Source of the DNA: Nonomuraea ceibae
GTDB lineage: Bacteria > Actinomycetota > Actinomycetes > Streptosporangiales > Streptosporangiaceae
Assembly: GCF_019396325.1 (NCBI RefSeq)
Contig: NZ_JAHKRO010000026.1
Span: forward strand, 24,229-88,228
Direction of reading: 5' to 3'
Length of the DNA: 64,000 bases
Part shown: positions 7,929 to 16,920 of the stretch, piece by piece
How the letters are laid out: each line of letters starts with the position of its first letter
Numbering within the stretch: position 1 is the first letter of the stretch
The notes under the pieces: model-generated
Database searches by the model: none
What the model was told of the DNA's origin: nothing
What the model saw: only the letters and a program-made list of their open reading frames with translations
Translations under genes and position numbers: made by a program

Positions 7929-8567
7929 TCACGGCAGATGGTCGGCCAGGTAGCGGCGGACGAGCTGCTTGCACTCGGCGATCAGGTCGGGGTCGCCGTC
8001 GGGGTGCGCCCGGAAGGCCAGCTTGAGGACCGCGTCGCAGGCCTCGACCGCGACGAGCAGCGCCCGGTCGAGGCCCGGCCCCCGGGGGGCGCCGAGCAGG
8101 TCGACGGTGAGGGCGCGCAGGCGATCGGCGACGATCGCGTTGTTCTCCAGCGCGGCGTCGAGCGTGTGGTTGGCGCCGTCGGAGGCGTGGCCGCCGGGCG
8201 CGGCCAGCGCCTCGCCGAAGTCGACCACGCCGAACCCGGGCGTCGTGCGCTTCATCGCCACGAACTCGTCGATGGCCAGCTCGACCAGGTCGGTCCAGTG
8301 GCCGAGCTCGGCCTCGGCGATCCGCTCGGTCACCCGGCCCAGGAACGCCTCCAGGTTGCGCAGGGCCAGCGCCCGCACGAGCCCCTGCTTGTCGGGGAAG
8401 AACTGGTAGAACGTGCCGATCGGCACCTCGGCGCGGCGGGCGACCTCCTTGGTGGTGACGGCGTCGTAGCCGACCTCGTCGAGCAGGAGCGCACACTCGT
8501 CGAGCATCCGCTCCACCCGCTCCGCGCTGCGACGCTGGGCGGGGCGGCGGCGCAAGGTACTCGTCAT
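7929..8567 (-). CDS. TetR-family transcriptional regulator
   Basis: A 212-residue regulator. The N-terminal helix-turn-helix is typical: RVERMLDECALLLDEVGYDAVTTKEV then ARRAEVPIGTFYQFFPDKQGLV. The remainder is a helical ligand and dimerisation domain. The start is set at ATG 8567 (MTSTLRRRPAQRR); the open frame runs 66 codons further upstream, but that part crosses the divergent promoter region and overlaps the glucosidase gene. It is divergent from the beta-glucosidase with 73 bp between starts, and may control it and itself. An imperfect dyad, TTACC (8585-8589) and GGTTAA (8600-8605), in that gap is a weak operator candidate. Confidence 0.93.
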   Translation of the reverse strand: MTSTLRRRPAQRRSAERVERMLDECALLLDEVGYDAVTTKEVARRAEVPIGTFYQFFPDKQGLVRALALRNLEAFLGRVTERIAEAELGHWTDLVELAIDEFVAMKRTTPGFGVVDFGEALAAPGGHASDGANHTLDAALENNAIVADRLRALTVDLLGAPRGPGLDRALLVAVEACDAVLKLAFRAHPDGDPDLIAECKQLVRRYLADHLP

Positions 8568-8640
8568 GCCCTCATCTTGGCCCATTACCAACAAGTAGAG
8601 GTTAACATGAGCCCGACTCGCGAAACTTGAGGAGCACGGC

Positions 8641-9945
8641 ATGTTCCTGTGGGGCACGGCGACGGCGGCGTACCAGATCGAGGGCGCGGCGGACGAGGAC
8701 GGCCGGGGCCCGTCCATCTGGGACACCTTCTCCCACGAGCCCGGCCGCACCCGCGACGGGCACACCGGCGACGTGGCCTGCGACCACTACCACCGCTGGC
8801 CCGAGGACGTCGCGCTGATGTCGGAGCTCGGAGTCGGCGCCTACCGGTTCTCCATCGCCTGGCCGCGCGTCCAGCCCTCCGGCGCCGGCCCGGCCAACCC
8901 CAAGGGTCTCGACTTCTACGAACGCCTGGTCGACGCCCTGCTCGCGGCCGGGATCACGCCGGTGCCGACGCTGTTCCACTGGGACCTGCCGCAGGCCGCC
9001 CAGGACCGCGGCGGCTGGCTGAACCGCGACACCGCGCACCGCTTCGCCGACTACGCCGCCCTCGTCGCCGACCGCCTCGCCGACCGCGTGCCGATGTGGA
9101 TCACGCTCAACGAGCCGTTCGTGCACATGGCGTACGGCCACGCCCTCGGCCTCCACGCGCCCGGCCAGGCCCTGCTCCTCGACGCGCTGCCCGTGGCCCA
9201 CCACCAGCTCCTCGCCCACGGTCTGGCCACGGCGGCGCTGCGCGCGGCGGGCGCCGGGCAGGTCCTGCTCACCAACAACTGCACGCCCGTGTGGGCCGCC
9301 TCCGACGCGGCCGAGGACGTGGCCGCCGCCGAGGCGTACGACATCCTGCACAACCGCCTGTTCAACGACCCCGTCCTCACGGGCGCCTACCCCGACCTGT
9401 CCGCGTACGGGGCGAAGGAGCTCGGCTTCGTCCGCGACGGGGACCTCGCCGTGATCGCCGCGCCGCTCGACGGGCTCGGCGTCAACTACTACAACCCCAC
9501 CCGCATCGCCGCGCCCGCCGGGCCCGGCCTGCCCTTCACCGACGTCGGCGTCACCGGTCACCCCACCACGGCCTTCGGCTGGCCCGTCGTCCCCGACGGC
9601 CTGCGCGAGCTCCTCACCGGCCTGCTCGCCCGCTACGGCGACGCCCTGCCGCCCGTCTACGTCACCGAGAACGGCTGCTCCCAGCCCGACGTCCCCGGCC
9701 CCGACGGCACCGTGGACGACCAGGACCGCATCGCCTACCTCGACCAGCACATCGCCGCCGTCCACGCGGCCCGGCGCGAGGGCGTCGACGTGCGCGGCTA
9801 CTTCGTCTGGTCGCTGCTGGACAACTTCGAGTGGGCCGAGGGCTACCACCAGCGCTTCGGCCTGGTCCACGTCGACTTCGCCACCGGCCGCCGCACCCCC
9901 AAGGCCTCCTACCACTGGCTCAGGGCCCGCCTGGCGACGCTCTAG
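8641..9945 (+). CDS. Beta-glucosidase, glycoside hydrolase family 1
   Basis: A 434-residue GH1 enzyme. The N-terminus has the family signature FLWGTATAAYQIEGA, followed by PSIWDTF, YRFSIAWPRVQP and HWDLPQ. The acid/base glutamate is E158 in TLNEP and the nucleophile is E343 in YVTENG; SLLDNFEWAEGY near the end forms part of the aglycone site. There is no signal peptide, so it is cytoplasmic and would hydrolyse imported beta-linked disaccharides such as cellobiose. GAGGAG eight bases before the ATG is a good ribosome binding site. Its stop shares the bases CTAG with the stop of the convergent gene. Confidence 0.96.
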   Translation: MFLWGTATAAYQIEGAADEDGRGPSIWDTFSHEPGRTRDGHTGDVACDHYHRWPEDVALMSELGVGAYRFSIAWPRVQPSGAGPANPKGLDFYERLVDALLAAGITPVPTLFHWDLPQAAQDRGGWLNRDTAHRFADYAALVADRLADRVPMWITLNEPFVHMAYGHALGLHAPGQALLLDALPVAHHQLLAHGLATAALRAAGAGQVLLTNNCTPVWAASDAAEDVAAAEAYDILHNRLFNDPVLTGAYPDLSAYGAKELGFVRDGDLAVIAAPLDGLGVNYYNPTRIAAPAGPGLPFTDVGVTGHPTTAFGWPVVPDGLRELLTGLLARYGDALPPVYVTENGCSQPDVPGPDGTVDDQDRIAYLDQHIAAVHAARREGVDVRGYFVWSLLDNFEWAEGYHQRFGLVHVDFATGRRTPKASYHWLRARLATL

Positions 9946-10823
9946 AAGACCGAGACGTGGACGTGGTCGTAGTGGTTGGCGGTGACGCCGCCACGGTCGG
10001 ACATCATGTCCCACCCGCCGCCTGAGCGGATGTCGTAGTAGCGCTGCTTCCAGATGATGTACATGACGCCGAGCCGCGAACCGTTCTTGATCAGGTAGTT
10101 GGCCAGCGCGTCACCCCGATCGGACTCCAGCCCGGAGGCCATTCCGCGCGAGATCATGAAGTCGCAGGCCCGCCCCTTGCCGTGCTCGCCCGGGTCGCCG
10201 GGCCTCAGGCAGCCGACGCCGTACGGCATGGGGAAGTTCTGCATCACGTCGGCCCGTACGGAGATCATGCGGGGAGTCAGGCCCTCGCCGCCGCCGGGCT
10301 GCTGGAAGCCGTACTTGGCGAGGAGGCGGTCGAGCTCGGCGCGCCGGCTCTTGATGGCCTTGATCTCCTTCTGCATCTTCTTGATCTTGTCGTTGGCCGC
10401 CAGCTTCGCCTTCTGGGAGTCGGCGATGAGCTTCTGCACGTGGGCGACCTGGCCGGCGCGGACCTGGGCCATGAAGTTCATGTTGGCGGCGTGGCCGAGC
10501 GTCTTGTACGGGTCGACCTGGGTGGCGAAGAGCTGGGTGCCGTCGATGGGGCCGAGCATGTAGCTCGTCTGGGCGATGGCGGCGAGCTTGCCCTGGGCGT
10601 CGACGAGCCGCTTCTGCAGGTGGCCGGAGGTGTCGAGGGCCTTCTTGGCCTGAACCTTGATCTCTTCGAGGCTCTGGATGGAGCCGCGGTAGCGGTTGTT
10701 GAGCGCGGCGGCTTCCTTGGTCAGCTTGCGCAGCTGGGCAGGGGTCGGATCGGCGGAAACCGACTGCGGGGTGAGCAGGGCGGCAAGGACCACGGCGAAC
10801 ACGGCAAAGCGCCCGGTCTTCAC
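9942..10823 (-). CDS. Secreted coiled-coil protein with VanY/M15-like C-terminal domain
   Basis: A 293-residue exported protein. A signal peptide (MKTGRFAVFAVVLAALLTPQ) is cleaved near SVSA-DP. Residues ~30-165 are a long charged coiled coil (LTKEAAALNNRYRGSIQSLEEI, KLIADSQKAKLAANDKIKKM). Residues ~185-293 form a compact domain with GVGCLRPGDPGEHGKGRACDF, MYIIWKQRYYD and a C-terminal NHYDHVHVSVF. The H/D pattern and HVHVS ending resemble the zinc-site end of M15/VanY-like peptidases found in other actinobacterial RipA-like coiled-coil proteins. A cell-wall remodelling role is likely; catalytic activity is not proven, because the usual upstream H-x-x-x-x-x-x-D motif is not clear. Confidence 0.85.
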   Translation of the reverse strand: MKTGRFAVFAVVLAALLTPQSVSADPTPAQLRKLTKEAAALNNRYRGSIQSLEEIKVQAKKALDTSGHLQKRLVDAQGKLAAIAQTSYMLGPIDGTQLFATQVDPYKTLGHAANMNFMAQVRAGQVAHVQKLIADSQKAKLAANDKIKKMQKEIKAIKSRRAELDRLLAKYGFQQPGGGEGLTPRMISVRADVMQNFPMPYGVGCLRPGDPGEHGKGRACDFMISRGMASGLESDRGDALANYLIKNGSRLGVMYIIWKQRYYDIRSGGGWDMMSDRGGVTANHYDHVHVSVF

Positions 10824-10933
10824 GCCACGACCTCCCCTCGTAGACGGTCGAGACTATAGAAGATGATCTTCAAGCCTGTCACCTGAACAGTGGAACTCGT
10901 GCCTCATTGACCCTCCAAGTGCCCATTTGTCCG

Positions 10934-10948
10934 ATATAAGCGTTATAT
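10934..10948. promoter_or_regulatory. AT-rich palindrome in divergent intergenic region
   Basis: ATATAA-GCG-TTATAT, a perfect 6-bp dyad with a 3-bp centre, in the ~200-bp gap between the secreted coiled-coil protein and the carboxypeptidase. It is strikingly AT-rich for this genome and may be a regulator site or part of overlapping promoters. It has no assigned protein. Confidence 0.4.
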
Positions 10949-11023
10949 AAAGTTGGGCCTTGCCCAGAGCGTGAACCCGAATTGAGATGGCGGTCGAACT
11001 CGTCTCTGCGAAGGGGCAGACCC

Positions 11024-14000
11024 GTGTCTCGATCACTCACCATCGTCTCAGCCGTCATCATCGGCTTAGCCACGTCCATGGTCGCCCTGGAAGCCCAGGC
11101 GGCCGTGGACCCGCTGCCGCCCGGCGACAGGATCGAGCTCTACCAGCTCGACAGCCCGCCGGGCACCGCCCAGACCCTCCGGGAGCAGGGCTTCGACGTC
11201 GTCCAGCAGGAGATCAAGGACGGTCGGGAGCACGTCGAACTGACCGCCGCCCAGGCCGACCTGGCCGGGCTGAAGAAGCTCGGCCTCAAGCCCGAGCCGG
11301 TGCGCAACCCCCAGGGTCAGACCCAGTTGGAGGCCGCCAGGACCCAGGCGGCCGGCGGCTACACCGTCTTCAGGTCGTACTCCGAGCCCGGCGGCATCGC
11401 CGACCAGCTCAGGGCCATCGCCGACGCCAACAAGGACGTCGTGAAGCTCCAGTCGATCGGCAAGACCGTCCGGGGCCAGGACATCCTCGCCGCCAAGGTC
11501 AGCACGATGGCCCGGCTGCTGCCCGACGGGATCAAGCCCGCCTCGCTGTTCTCCGCCACCCAGCACGCCCGCGAGTGGATCGCCACCGAGGTGGACATGC
11601 GGCTGCTCAAGCACGTGGTGGCGCACAAGGGCGAGCTGCGCGACCTGCTGAACAGGACAGAGCTGTGGTTCGTGCCGGTGGCCAACCCCGACGGGTACGA
11701 CTTCACCTTCACCGAGGGCAACCGGCTGTGGCGCAAGAACCTGCGTGACGTGAACGGGGACGGGCAGATCACGCTGGGCGACGGCGTGGACCCCAACCGC
11801 AACTTCCCCACGAACTTCCACTACGACGAGGAGGGCTCCTCCTCCATCCCGAGCAGCGAGACCTACCGGGGCGCCGGCCCGGCCAGCGAGCCGGAGACCA
11901 GGGCCATGGACGGGCTGATGCGGCGCGTCCGGTTCGAGACGCAGCTCAACTACCACTCCTTCGGGCCGCTGCTGCTCTACCCGAGCGGCTTCCAGATCGC
12001 CACGGAGACGGCCGACAACCCGATCTACGAGGCGCTGACCGGCACCGACGACCGGCCCGCGGTGCCGGGCTTCGACCCTGACCTGGGCGCCGAGCTCTAC
12101 ACCACGAACGGCGACACCAACGACCACGCGCACCGCCAGTACGGCACGCTGTCGTGGACCCCGGAGCTCAACGAGGGCTGCGACGGCTGCGGCTTCGTCT
12201 TCCCCGACGACGAGGCGCTGGTGCAGGCCGAGTTCGAGCGCAACCTGCCGTTCGCGCTCGACGTGGCGCGCTCGGCCGTCAACCCGGTGGAGCCGGTCAC
12301 CCACCTGGGCAACAGGACGCCGGACTTCGTCGTGGACGCCTTCGGCACCAGCCACGGCCGCACCCAGGCCGTCCAGGTCAACGCCAAGCGCAAGCTCGGC
12401 CCGGTCTTCCTCAACTACCGGGTCAACGGGGGCCGTACGAAGACCGTCCTGACGCGTGAGTGGCGCGGCGGCGAGCGCTACGGCGACGGCTACGACCGCT
12501 ACTACCACCGGATGCGCGGCACGGTCACGGGCACCCGGCCGGGCGACAAGGTGGAGGTCTGGTTCAGCGCGTTCGGCAAGAAGAGCGACGCGTTCACGTA
12601 CGAGGTGGCCGCGGACATCGGCGGCAAGGTGCTGGTGCTGGCGGCCGAGGACGTGACGGGGATCAGCCCGGCGCAGGGCGTGACCGAGGCCAAGTACGCC
12701 GACGAGTACGCCAAGGCCCTCGACGAGGCGGGTTACAGCTCCGACGTGTACGACATGGACCGGAACGACCGGAAGGCGCCGCACCCGCTGGGCGTGCTGA
12801 GCCACTACGACGCGGTCGTCTGGGAGACCGGCGACGACATCATCCCGCGCAGCGTGGGCCAGGCTCCCGGCACCACCTCCAAGGCGGGCGTGGACGTCGA
12901 GCTGGCCGTGCGCGACTATCTGAACGAGGGTGGCAAGCTGCTGCACGCGGGCAAGTACCCGTCCTACGCGGCCAACGCCAACGGGTCCTACTACTACCAG
13001 CCCGACCAGCCGGCGCGGCCGGAGTGCGGCGAGCCGAGCGACCCGCCGTGCATCCCGGTGTTCAACGACTTCCAGCAGTACTGGCTGGGCGCGTACGTGT
13101 TCTTCGACAACGCGGGCAGCGACGCGGCCGGGCAGCCGTTCGCGCTGGGCGGGACCGGCGGCCGGTTCGAGGGCTTCTCCGCCACGCTGGAGCCGGACGT
13201 GCACACGAACTCGTTCGTGGCCACCTCGGCGATCCTGCCGCCGGATCAGTTCCCGCTGTTCGCCAGCTCGGCGCCGGTCAAGTGGGTGCGGCCCGGCGGC
13301 CCGTTCGACCCGCACACCGGCTCGTGGGACGTCTACAGCGGCATCGCCGACGTGTCGTGGAAGCGGCTGACCAGGACCGTCGACCTGACCGGCAAGAGCA
13401 GCGGCGAGCTGACGTTCTGGACCTCCTACGACACCGAGTCCGCCTGGGACCACCTCATGGTGGAGGCCAGGACGGCGGGCGGCGACGACTGGACGACGCT
13501 GCCCGACGCCAACGGGCACACCACGCAGGCGACCGGCAGCAGCTGCCAGTCGGGCTGGAGCGACATCCACCCGCACGTCCTGCGCTACCAGGGTCCGCAG
13601 TGCGAGTCGACCGGCACGTCCGGCTCCTGGAACGCGGCCTCCGGCAACTCGGGCGGCTGGCAGCAGTGGAAGATCGACCTGACCCCGTACGCGGGCAAGA
13701 CGGTCGAGCTGTCGATCTCGTACGTGAGCGACTGGGGCACCCAGGGCGCCGGCGTGTTCCTCGACGACGCCACGGTGACGCTGGACGGGGCGACGGCCGA
13801 GGAGACGTCGTTCGAGTCGGACCTGGGCGGCTGGACCGTGGCCGGGCCGCCGGAGGGCAGCGCGCCGTCGATCAACAACTGGTTCCGCACCGACCAGGTC
13901 TTCGAGGAGGGCGCGGGCATCGTCACGAAGGACACCGTCTACCTGGGGTTCGGCGCTGAGAGCGTGGTCGATCAGGCCGCGCGGGCCGACCTGGTGAAGC

Positions 14001-14035
14001 GGTCGATGCAGCACCTGCTGGGCAGCCGGCGCTGA
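11024..14035 (+). CDS. Secreted M14 zinc carboxypeptidase with large C-terminal extension
   Basis: A 1003-residue exported metallopeptidase. The start is GTG 11024, seven bases after AAGGGG, giving a signal peptide (SRSLTIVSAVIIGLATSMVALEAQA). The peptidase domain (~110-430) has zinc ligands H181 and E184 in QHAREW, H311 in LNYHSFGPLLLYP and catalytic E381 in SWTPELNEG. After ~residue 520 comes a GATase-like segment (VLVLAAEDVTGIS) and then a beta-rich jelly-roll region with repeated FDLTGKSS/IDLTPYAGKTVELSISY-like elements, like the C-terminal parts of immune-inhibitor-A-type proteases. It should trim C-terminal residues from extracellular peptides. It is divergent from the coiled-coil secreted protein. 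Confidence 0.94.
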   Translation: MSRSLTIVSAVIIGLATSMVALEAQAAVDPLPPGDRIELYQLDSPPGTAQTLREQGFDVVQQEIKDGREHVELTAAQADLAGLKKLGLKPEPVRNPQGQTQLEAARTQAAGGYTVFRSYSEPGGIADQLRAIADANKDVVKLQSIGKTVRGQDILAAKVSTMARLLPDGIKPASLFSATQHAREWIATEVDMRLLKHVVAHKGELRDLLNRTELWFVPVANPDGYDFTFTEGNRLWRKNLRDVNGDGQITLGDGVDPNRNFPTNFHYDEEGSSSIPSSETYRGAGPASEPETRAMDGLMRRVRFETQLNYHSFGPLLLYPSGFQIATETADNPIYEALTGTDDRPAVPGFDPDLGAELYTTNGDTNDHAHRQYGTLSWTPELNEGCDGCGFVFPDDEALVQAEFERNLPFALDVARSAVNPVEPVTHLGNRTPDFVVDAFGTSHGRTQAVQVNAKRKLGPVFLNYRVNGGRTKTVLTREWRGGERYGDGYDRYYHRMRGTVTGTRPGDKVEVWFSAFGKKSDAFTYEVAADIGGKVLVLAAEDVTGISPAQGVTEAKYADEYAKALDEAGYSSDVYDMDRNDRKAPHPLGVLSHYDAVVWETGDDIIPRSVGQAPGTTSKAGVDVELAVRDYLNEGGKLLHAGKYPSYAANANGSYYYQPDQPARPECGEPSDPPCIPVFNDFQQYWLGAYVFFDNAGSDAAGQPFALGGTGGRFEGFSATLEPDVHTNSFVATSAILPPDQFPLFASSAPVKWVRPGGPFDPHTGSWDVYSGIADVSWKRLTRTVDLTGKSSGELTFWTSYDTESAWDHLMVEARTAGGDDWTTLPDANGHTTQATGSSCQSGWSDIHPHVLRYQGPQCESTGTSGSWNAASGNSGGWQQWKIDLTPYAGKTVELSISYVSDWGTQGAGVFLDDATVTLDGATAEETSFESDLGGWTVAGPPEGSAPSINNWFRTDQVFEEGAGIVTKDTVYLGFGAESVVDQAARADLVKRSMQHLLGSRR

Positions 14036-14042
14036 CCGTGAT

Positions 14043-14073
14043 GAGGGGCACGGCACGCGGTGCCGCGCCCCTC
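14043..14073 (+). terminator. Hairpin after the M14 carboxypeptidase gene
   Basis: GAGGGGC...GCCCCTC outer arms with inner ACGGCAC/GTGCCGC (one mismatch) and a 3-nt loop, starting 7 bp after the stop. There is no U tract, as is common for actinomycete terminators. Confidence 0.7.
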
Positions 14074-14140
14074 TTGCGCGCCCGGACAGAACATGGTTCG
14101 GTCGAGAGCATCACCACCGGTCAAGCAGGAGGCACACGAC

Positions 14141-15574
14141 ATGCGCCGGCACGACAAGCTGTTCATCGGGGGCGAATGGGTGGCCCCGGCGGGCACCGGG
14201 ACGATCGACGTCATCTCCCCCCACACCGAGGAGGTCGTCGGCCAGGTCCCCGACGGCACGGCCGAGGACGTGAACCGGGCCGTCGCCGCCGCCCGGGAGG
14301 CGTTCGACCACGGGCCGTGGCCCCGCCTGAGCTTCGCCGAACGGGCCGAGGCGATCGGCAGGCTGGCCGAGATCTACACCGCCCGGCAGGGCGAGCTGGC
14401 CGCGCTCATCACCGAGGAGATGGGCTCGCCGATCACGTTCTCCAACCTCGCCCAGGCGCCGCAGCCGCTCGCCATGCTGCAGTACTACGCCGAGTACGGC
14501 CGCACGTTCGAGCAGGAGGAGCAGCGGCCCGGCCTGTTCGGGCCGGTGACCGTGCGGCGCGAGCCGGTGGGCGTGGTGGCGGCCGTGGTGCCGTGGAACG
14601 TCCCGCAGTTCGTCACCATGACGAAGGTCGCGCCCGCGCTGCTGGCCGGGTGCGCGATCGTGCTCAAGCCCGCCCCCGAGACGCCGCTGGACGCCTACCT
14701 GCTGGCCGAGATGGTCCAGGAGGCCGGCATCCCGGCAGGCGTGCTCAACATCGTGCCCGCCGGCCGCGAGGTCAGCGAGCACCTGGTGTCCCACCCGGGC
14801 GTGGACAAGGTGGCGTTCACCGGGTCCACCGCGGCGGGCCGCCGCATCGCCTCGATCTGCGGCGAGCAGCTCAAGCGCGTCAGCCTGGAGCTGGGCGGCA
14901 AGTCGGCGGCCATCGTGCTGGACGACGCCGACCTGCCCTCGTCGATGGGCATGCTGGCGATCGCCTCGCTGATGAACAACGGCCAGGCGTGCGTGGCGCA
15001 GACCCGCATCCTGGCCTCGCGCAACCGCTACGACGAGGTCGTGGAGGCGGTGGCCGGCATGGTCACCTCCCAGGCCGTCGGCGACCCCGCCGACCCGGCC
15101 ACCGGCATCGGCCCGCTGGTCGCCCGGCGGCAGCAGGAGCGCGTCGAGGGCTACATCAGGGCGGGCATGGAGGAAGGCGCCAAGGTCGTCGTCGGCGGCC
15201 TGGACCGGCCCTACGACCGCGGCTGGTACGTGGCGCCGACCGTCTTCGCCGGCGTCTCCAACGACATGCGCATCGCCCGCGAGGAGATCTTCGGCCCGGT
15301 CCTGGCGGTGATCCCGTACGAGGACGAGGCCGACGCCATCAGGATCGCCAACGACAGCGACTACGGCCTGGCCGGGACGGTCTGGACCGCCGACGCCGAC
15401 CACGGCATGGAGGTGGCCCGCCAGGTCCGCACCGGGACGTACGGCGTCAACTGCTACATGATCGAGCCGAACGTGCCCTTCGGCGGCTACAAGGCGAGCG
15501 GCGTCGGCCGCGAGCTCGGCCCCGAGGGGCTGGCCGGCTATCTGGAGCACAAGACGATCGCGCGGCTCGGCTGA
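14141..15574 (+). CDS. NAD(P)-dependent aldehyde dehydrogenase
   Basis: A 477-residue aldehyde dehydrogenase that oxidises an aldehyde to its acid. Catalytic C284 sits in NNGQACVAQTR and general base E250 in LELGGKSAAI; the cofactor loop is FTGSTAAGRRI, and VAAVVPWNVPQF and EEIFGPVL are also present. The ATG at 14141 follows AGGAGG with a spacer of 8, so the longer upstream frame is rejected. Length fits the soluble family. It has its own hairpin on each side and looks monocistronic; the substrate cannot be read. Confidence 0.95.
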   Translation: MRRHDKLFIGGEWVAPAGTGTIDVISPHTEEVVGQVPDGTAEDVNRAVAAAREAFDHGPWPRLSFAERAEAIGRLAEIYTARQGELAALITEEMGSPITFSNLAQAPQPLAMLQYYAEYGRTFEQEEQRPGLFGPVTVRREPVGVVAAVVPWNVPQFVTMTKVAPALLAGCAIVLKPAPETPLDAYLLAEMVQEAGIPAGVLNIVPAGREVSEHLVSHPGVDKVAFTGSTAAGRRIASICGEQLKRVSLELGGKSAAIVLDDADLPSSMGMLAIASLMNNGQACVAQTRILASRNRYDEVVEAVAGMVTSQAVGDPADPATGIGPLVARRQQERVEGYIRAGMEEGAKVVVGGLDRPYDRGWYVAPTVFAGVSNDMRIAREEIFGPVLAVIPYEDEADAIRIANDSDYGLAGTVWTADADHGMEVARQVRTGTYGVNCYMIEPNVPFGGYKASGVGRELGPEGLAGYLEHKTIARLG

Positions 15575-15584
15575 CGACGCCGGT

Positions 15585-15619
15585 GGTGGCCCAGCGAGCC
15601 CCCGCAACGCTGGGCCACC
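15585..15619. terminator. Terminator between convergent aldehyde dehydrogenase and hydrolase genes
   Basis: A perfect 12-bp stem, GGTGGCCCAGCG (15585-15596) with CGCTGGGCCACC (15608-15619), and an 11-nt loop, 10 bp after the dehydrogenase stop. It can serve both directions. The remaining ~108 bp to the hydrolase stop holds no convincing gene. Confidence 0.75.
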
Positions 15620-15727
15620 GACCGACTACAAGAAGTATGTCCCAGTCCACCACCGGCGGCGGTTTCCTTCCCCAGGGACTTTCTCCTGGCGGATTCTTAC
15701 CTTCCGCCCTAGGTAGACGCTTATTAC

Positions 15728-16489
15728 TCAGGAAAAGTTGGAAGAGATCCACTTTCCGATGCGACGGATGAGTTCGGGGGTCGCCGCGGACTCCGCGTGG
15801 CCGAAGCCGGGCTCGATCCAGAGCTCCTTCGGCTCCCGCGCGCCCTCGTGGAGCTGGTGCGCGTGGTCCAGCGGGAAGAACGCGTCGGCGTCGCCGTGCA
15901 CGACCAGCAGCGGCACCGGCGAGATCAGCGCCGCGGCCTCGTGCGGCGGCATCGGCAGCGGGTCCCACCGGCCGCTGGAGATCCTGGTCCGCTTCGCCAT
16001 CCGCGCCGCCCACCGGCCCACCGGCCGCTCGATGGCCCAGTGCACCTGCCGCATCGGCCGGGTGCCCCGGTAGTACCAGCGCGCCGGGCCGCTCACCGCC
16101 ACCACCGCGTCCACGCCGCCGCGCAGCGCCGCGTGCCGCACGGCCACCGCCGCGCCCATGGAGAACCCCATCACGGCGATCCGCCGGTAACCGATCACCC
16201 GGGCGTGCCGCACGGCGGCGTCCACGTCGAGGATCTCCAGGTCCCCCACCGTGCTCCGGCCGCCGGAGCGCCCGTGGCCGCGGAAGTCGAACGCCACCAC
16301 CCCGCCGGTCTCGCTCAGCACGTGCACGATGCGGCGCGCCGTACGCTCCCGCCACGACCCGGTGAACCCGTGGGCCACCACGATGCCGATCTCCTTATCG
16401 GCCGCCCCCCTGGGCGCCGTGTGCGCGGCGTCGATCCGGACGCCGTCCTCGGTCCTGAGCATGACGGGAAAGTGGGGCGCGAAAGGCAT
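15728..16489 (-). CDS. Alpha/beta hydrolase
   Basis: A 253-residue serine hydrolase of the alpha/beta fold. The oxyanion region is AHGFTGS, the nucleophile S110 sits in GFSMG, the acid is in HGDADAFFP (~200-202), and the histidine is H231 in GFGHAE. A FDFRGHGRSGG segment matches cytoplasmic esterase/lipase-like members. The ATG at 16489 (MPFAPH) is preferred over an earlier in-frame codon that overlaps the previous gene. It lies 10 bp downstream of the short acyl-adenylate-like gene on the same strand, so the two are probably co-transcribed. The substrate is unknown; a thioesterase role with the adenylate-like neighbours is conceivable. Confidence 0.92.
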   Translation of the reverse strand: MPFAPHFPVMLRTEDGVRIDAAHTAPRGAADKEIGIVVAHGFTGSWRERTARRIVHVLSETGGVVAFDFRGHGRSGGRSTVGDLEILDVDAAVRHARVIGYRRIAVMGFSMGAAVAVRHAALRGGVDAVVAVSGPARWYYRGTRPMRQVHWAIERPVGRWAARMAKRTRISSGRWDPLPMPPHEAAALISPVPLLVVHGDADAFFPLDHAHQLHEGAREPKELWIEPGFGHAESAATPELIRRIGKWISSNFS

Positions 16490-16499
16490 GCACCCGAGC

Positions 16500-16862
16500 T
16501 TAGAACGGGCCGTCACGCAGGTCGGCGACGCCCAGCACCACCCGTACGCGCGACTCGTCGGCCGCCTCCCTGACCGCGACCAGATCCGTGATCAGGACGC
16601 GGGCGCGGCTGGCCCGGATCCGGTCACGCAGCAGGCCGGGCTCCAGGTCCGGCGACACCGGCCAGGCGATCCCGCCCGCGGCGATCACCGCGTCGGCCGC
16701 CACCAGCAGGTCGGGCCCCACCGGCAGGCAGACGAGGACCGTGTCGCCCGCGCGCACCCCGCGCCGCCGCAGCACGACGGCCGCCGCCGCCGACCTCTCG
16801 TCGAGCTGCCGTTCGGTGATGGTCCGGCCGGTGCCGGGATCGACCATGACGATGCGCTCCAT
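16500..16862 (-). CDS. Truncated AMP-binding (acyl-adenylate-forming) N-terminal domain protein
   Basis: A 120-residue protein that matches only the extreme N-terminal subdomain of the ANL (acyl-CoA synthetase/adenylation) superfamily: ITERQLDERSAAAAVVLRR, GVRAGDTVLVCLPVGPDLLV and AADAVIAAGGIAWPVSPD. The phosphate-binding T/SGTTG loop, the acyl pocket and the C-terminal lid are absent, so it cannot be a complete adenylating enzyme. It shares this region with a second fragment at 19499-20242. It sits between the LuxR-type regulator (58 bp upstream) and the hydrolase on one strand. It may be a remnant, or a binding or regulatory domain. The ATG at 16862 is chosen; a TTG three codons earlier is also possible. 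Confidence 0.75.
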   Translation of the reverse strand: MERIVMVDPGTGRTITERQLDERSAAAAVVLRRRGVRAGDTVLVCLPVGPDLLVAADAVIAAGGIAWPVSPDLEPGLLRDRIRASRARVLITDLVAVREAADESRVRVVLGVADLRDGPF

Positions 16863-16920
16863 ACGGGCCAACGTTAGGCAGGCCGCTCCCCCGGATACAT
16901 GGGGCGGAATATGCAGATCC

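Noticed and set aside
8585..8605. TetR operator TTACC...GGTTAA
   Set aside because: The arms are short and imperfect (TTACC against GGTTAA). Kept only as a remark in the TetR entry.
11066..14056. A 996-codon open frame antisense to the carboxypeptidase
   Set aside because: The plus-strand frame carries the full M14 catalytic set; the antisense chain is low-complexity Val/Leu/Gly/Arg without domains.
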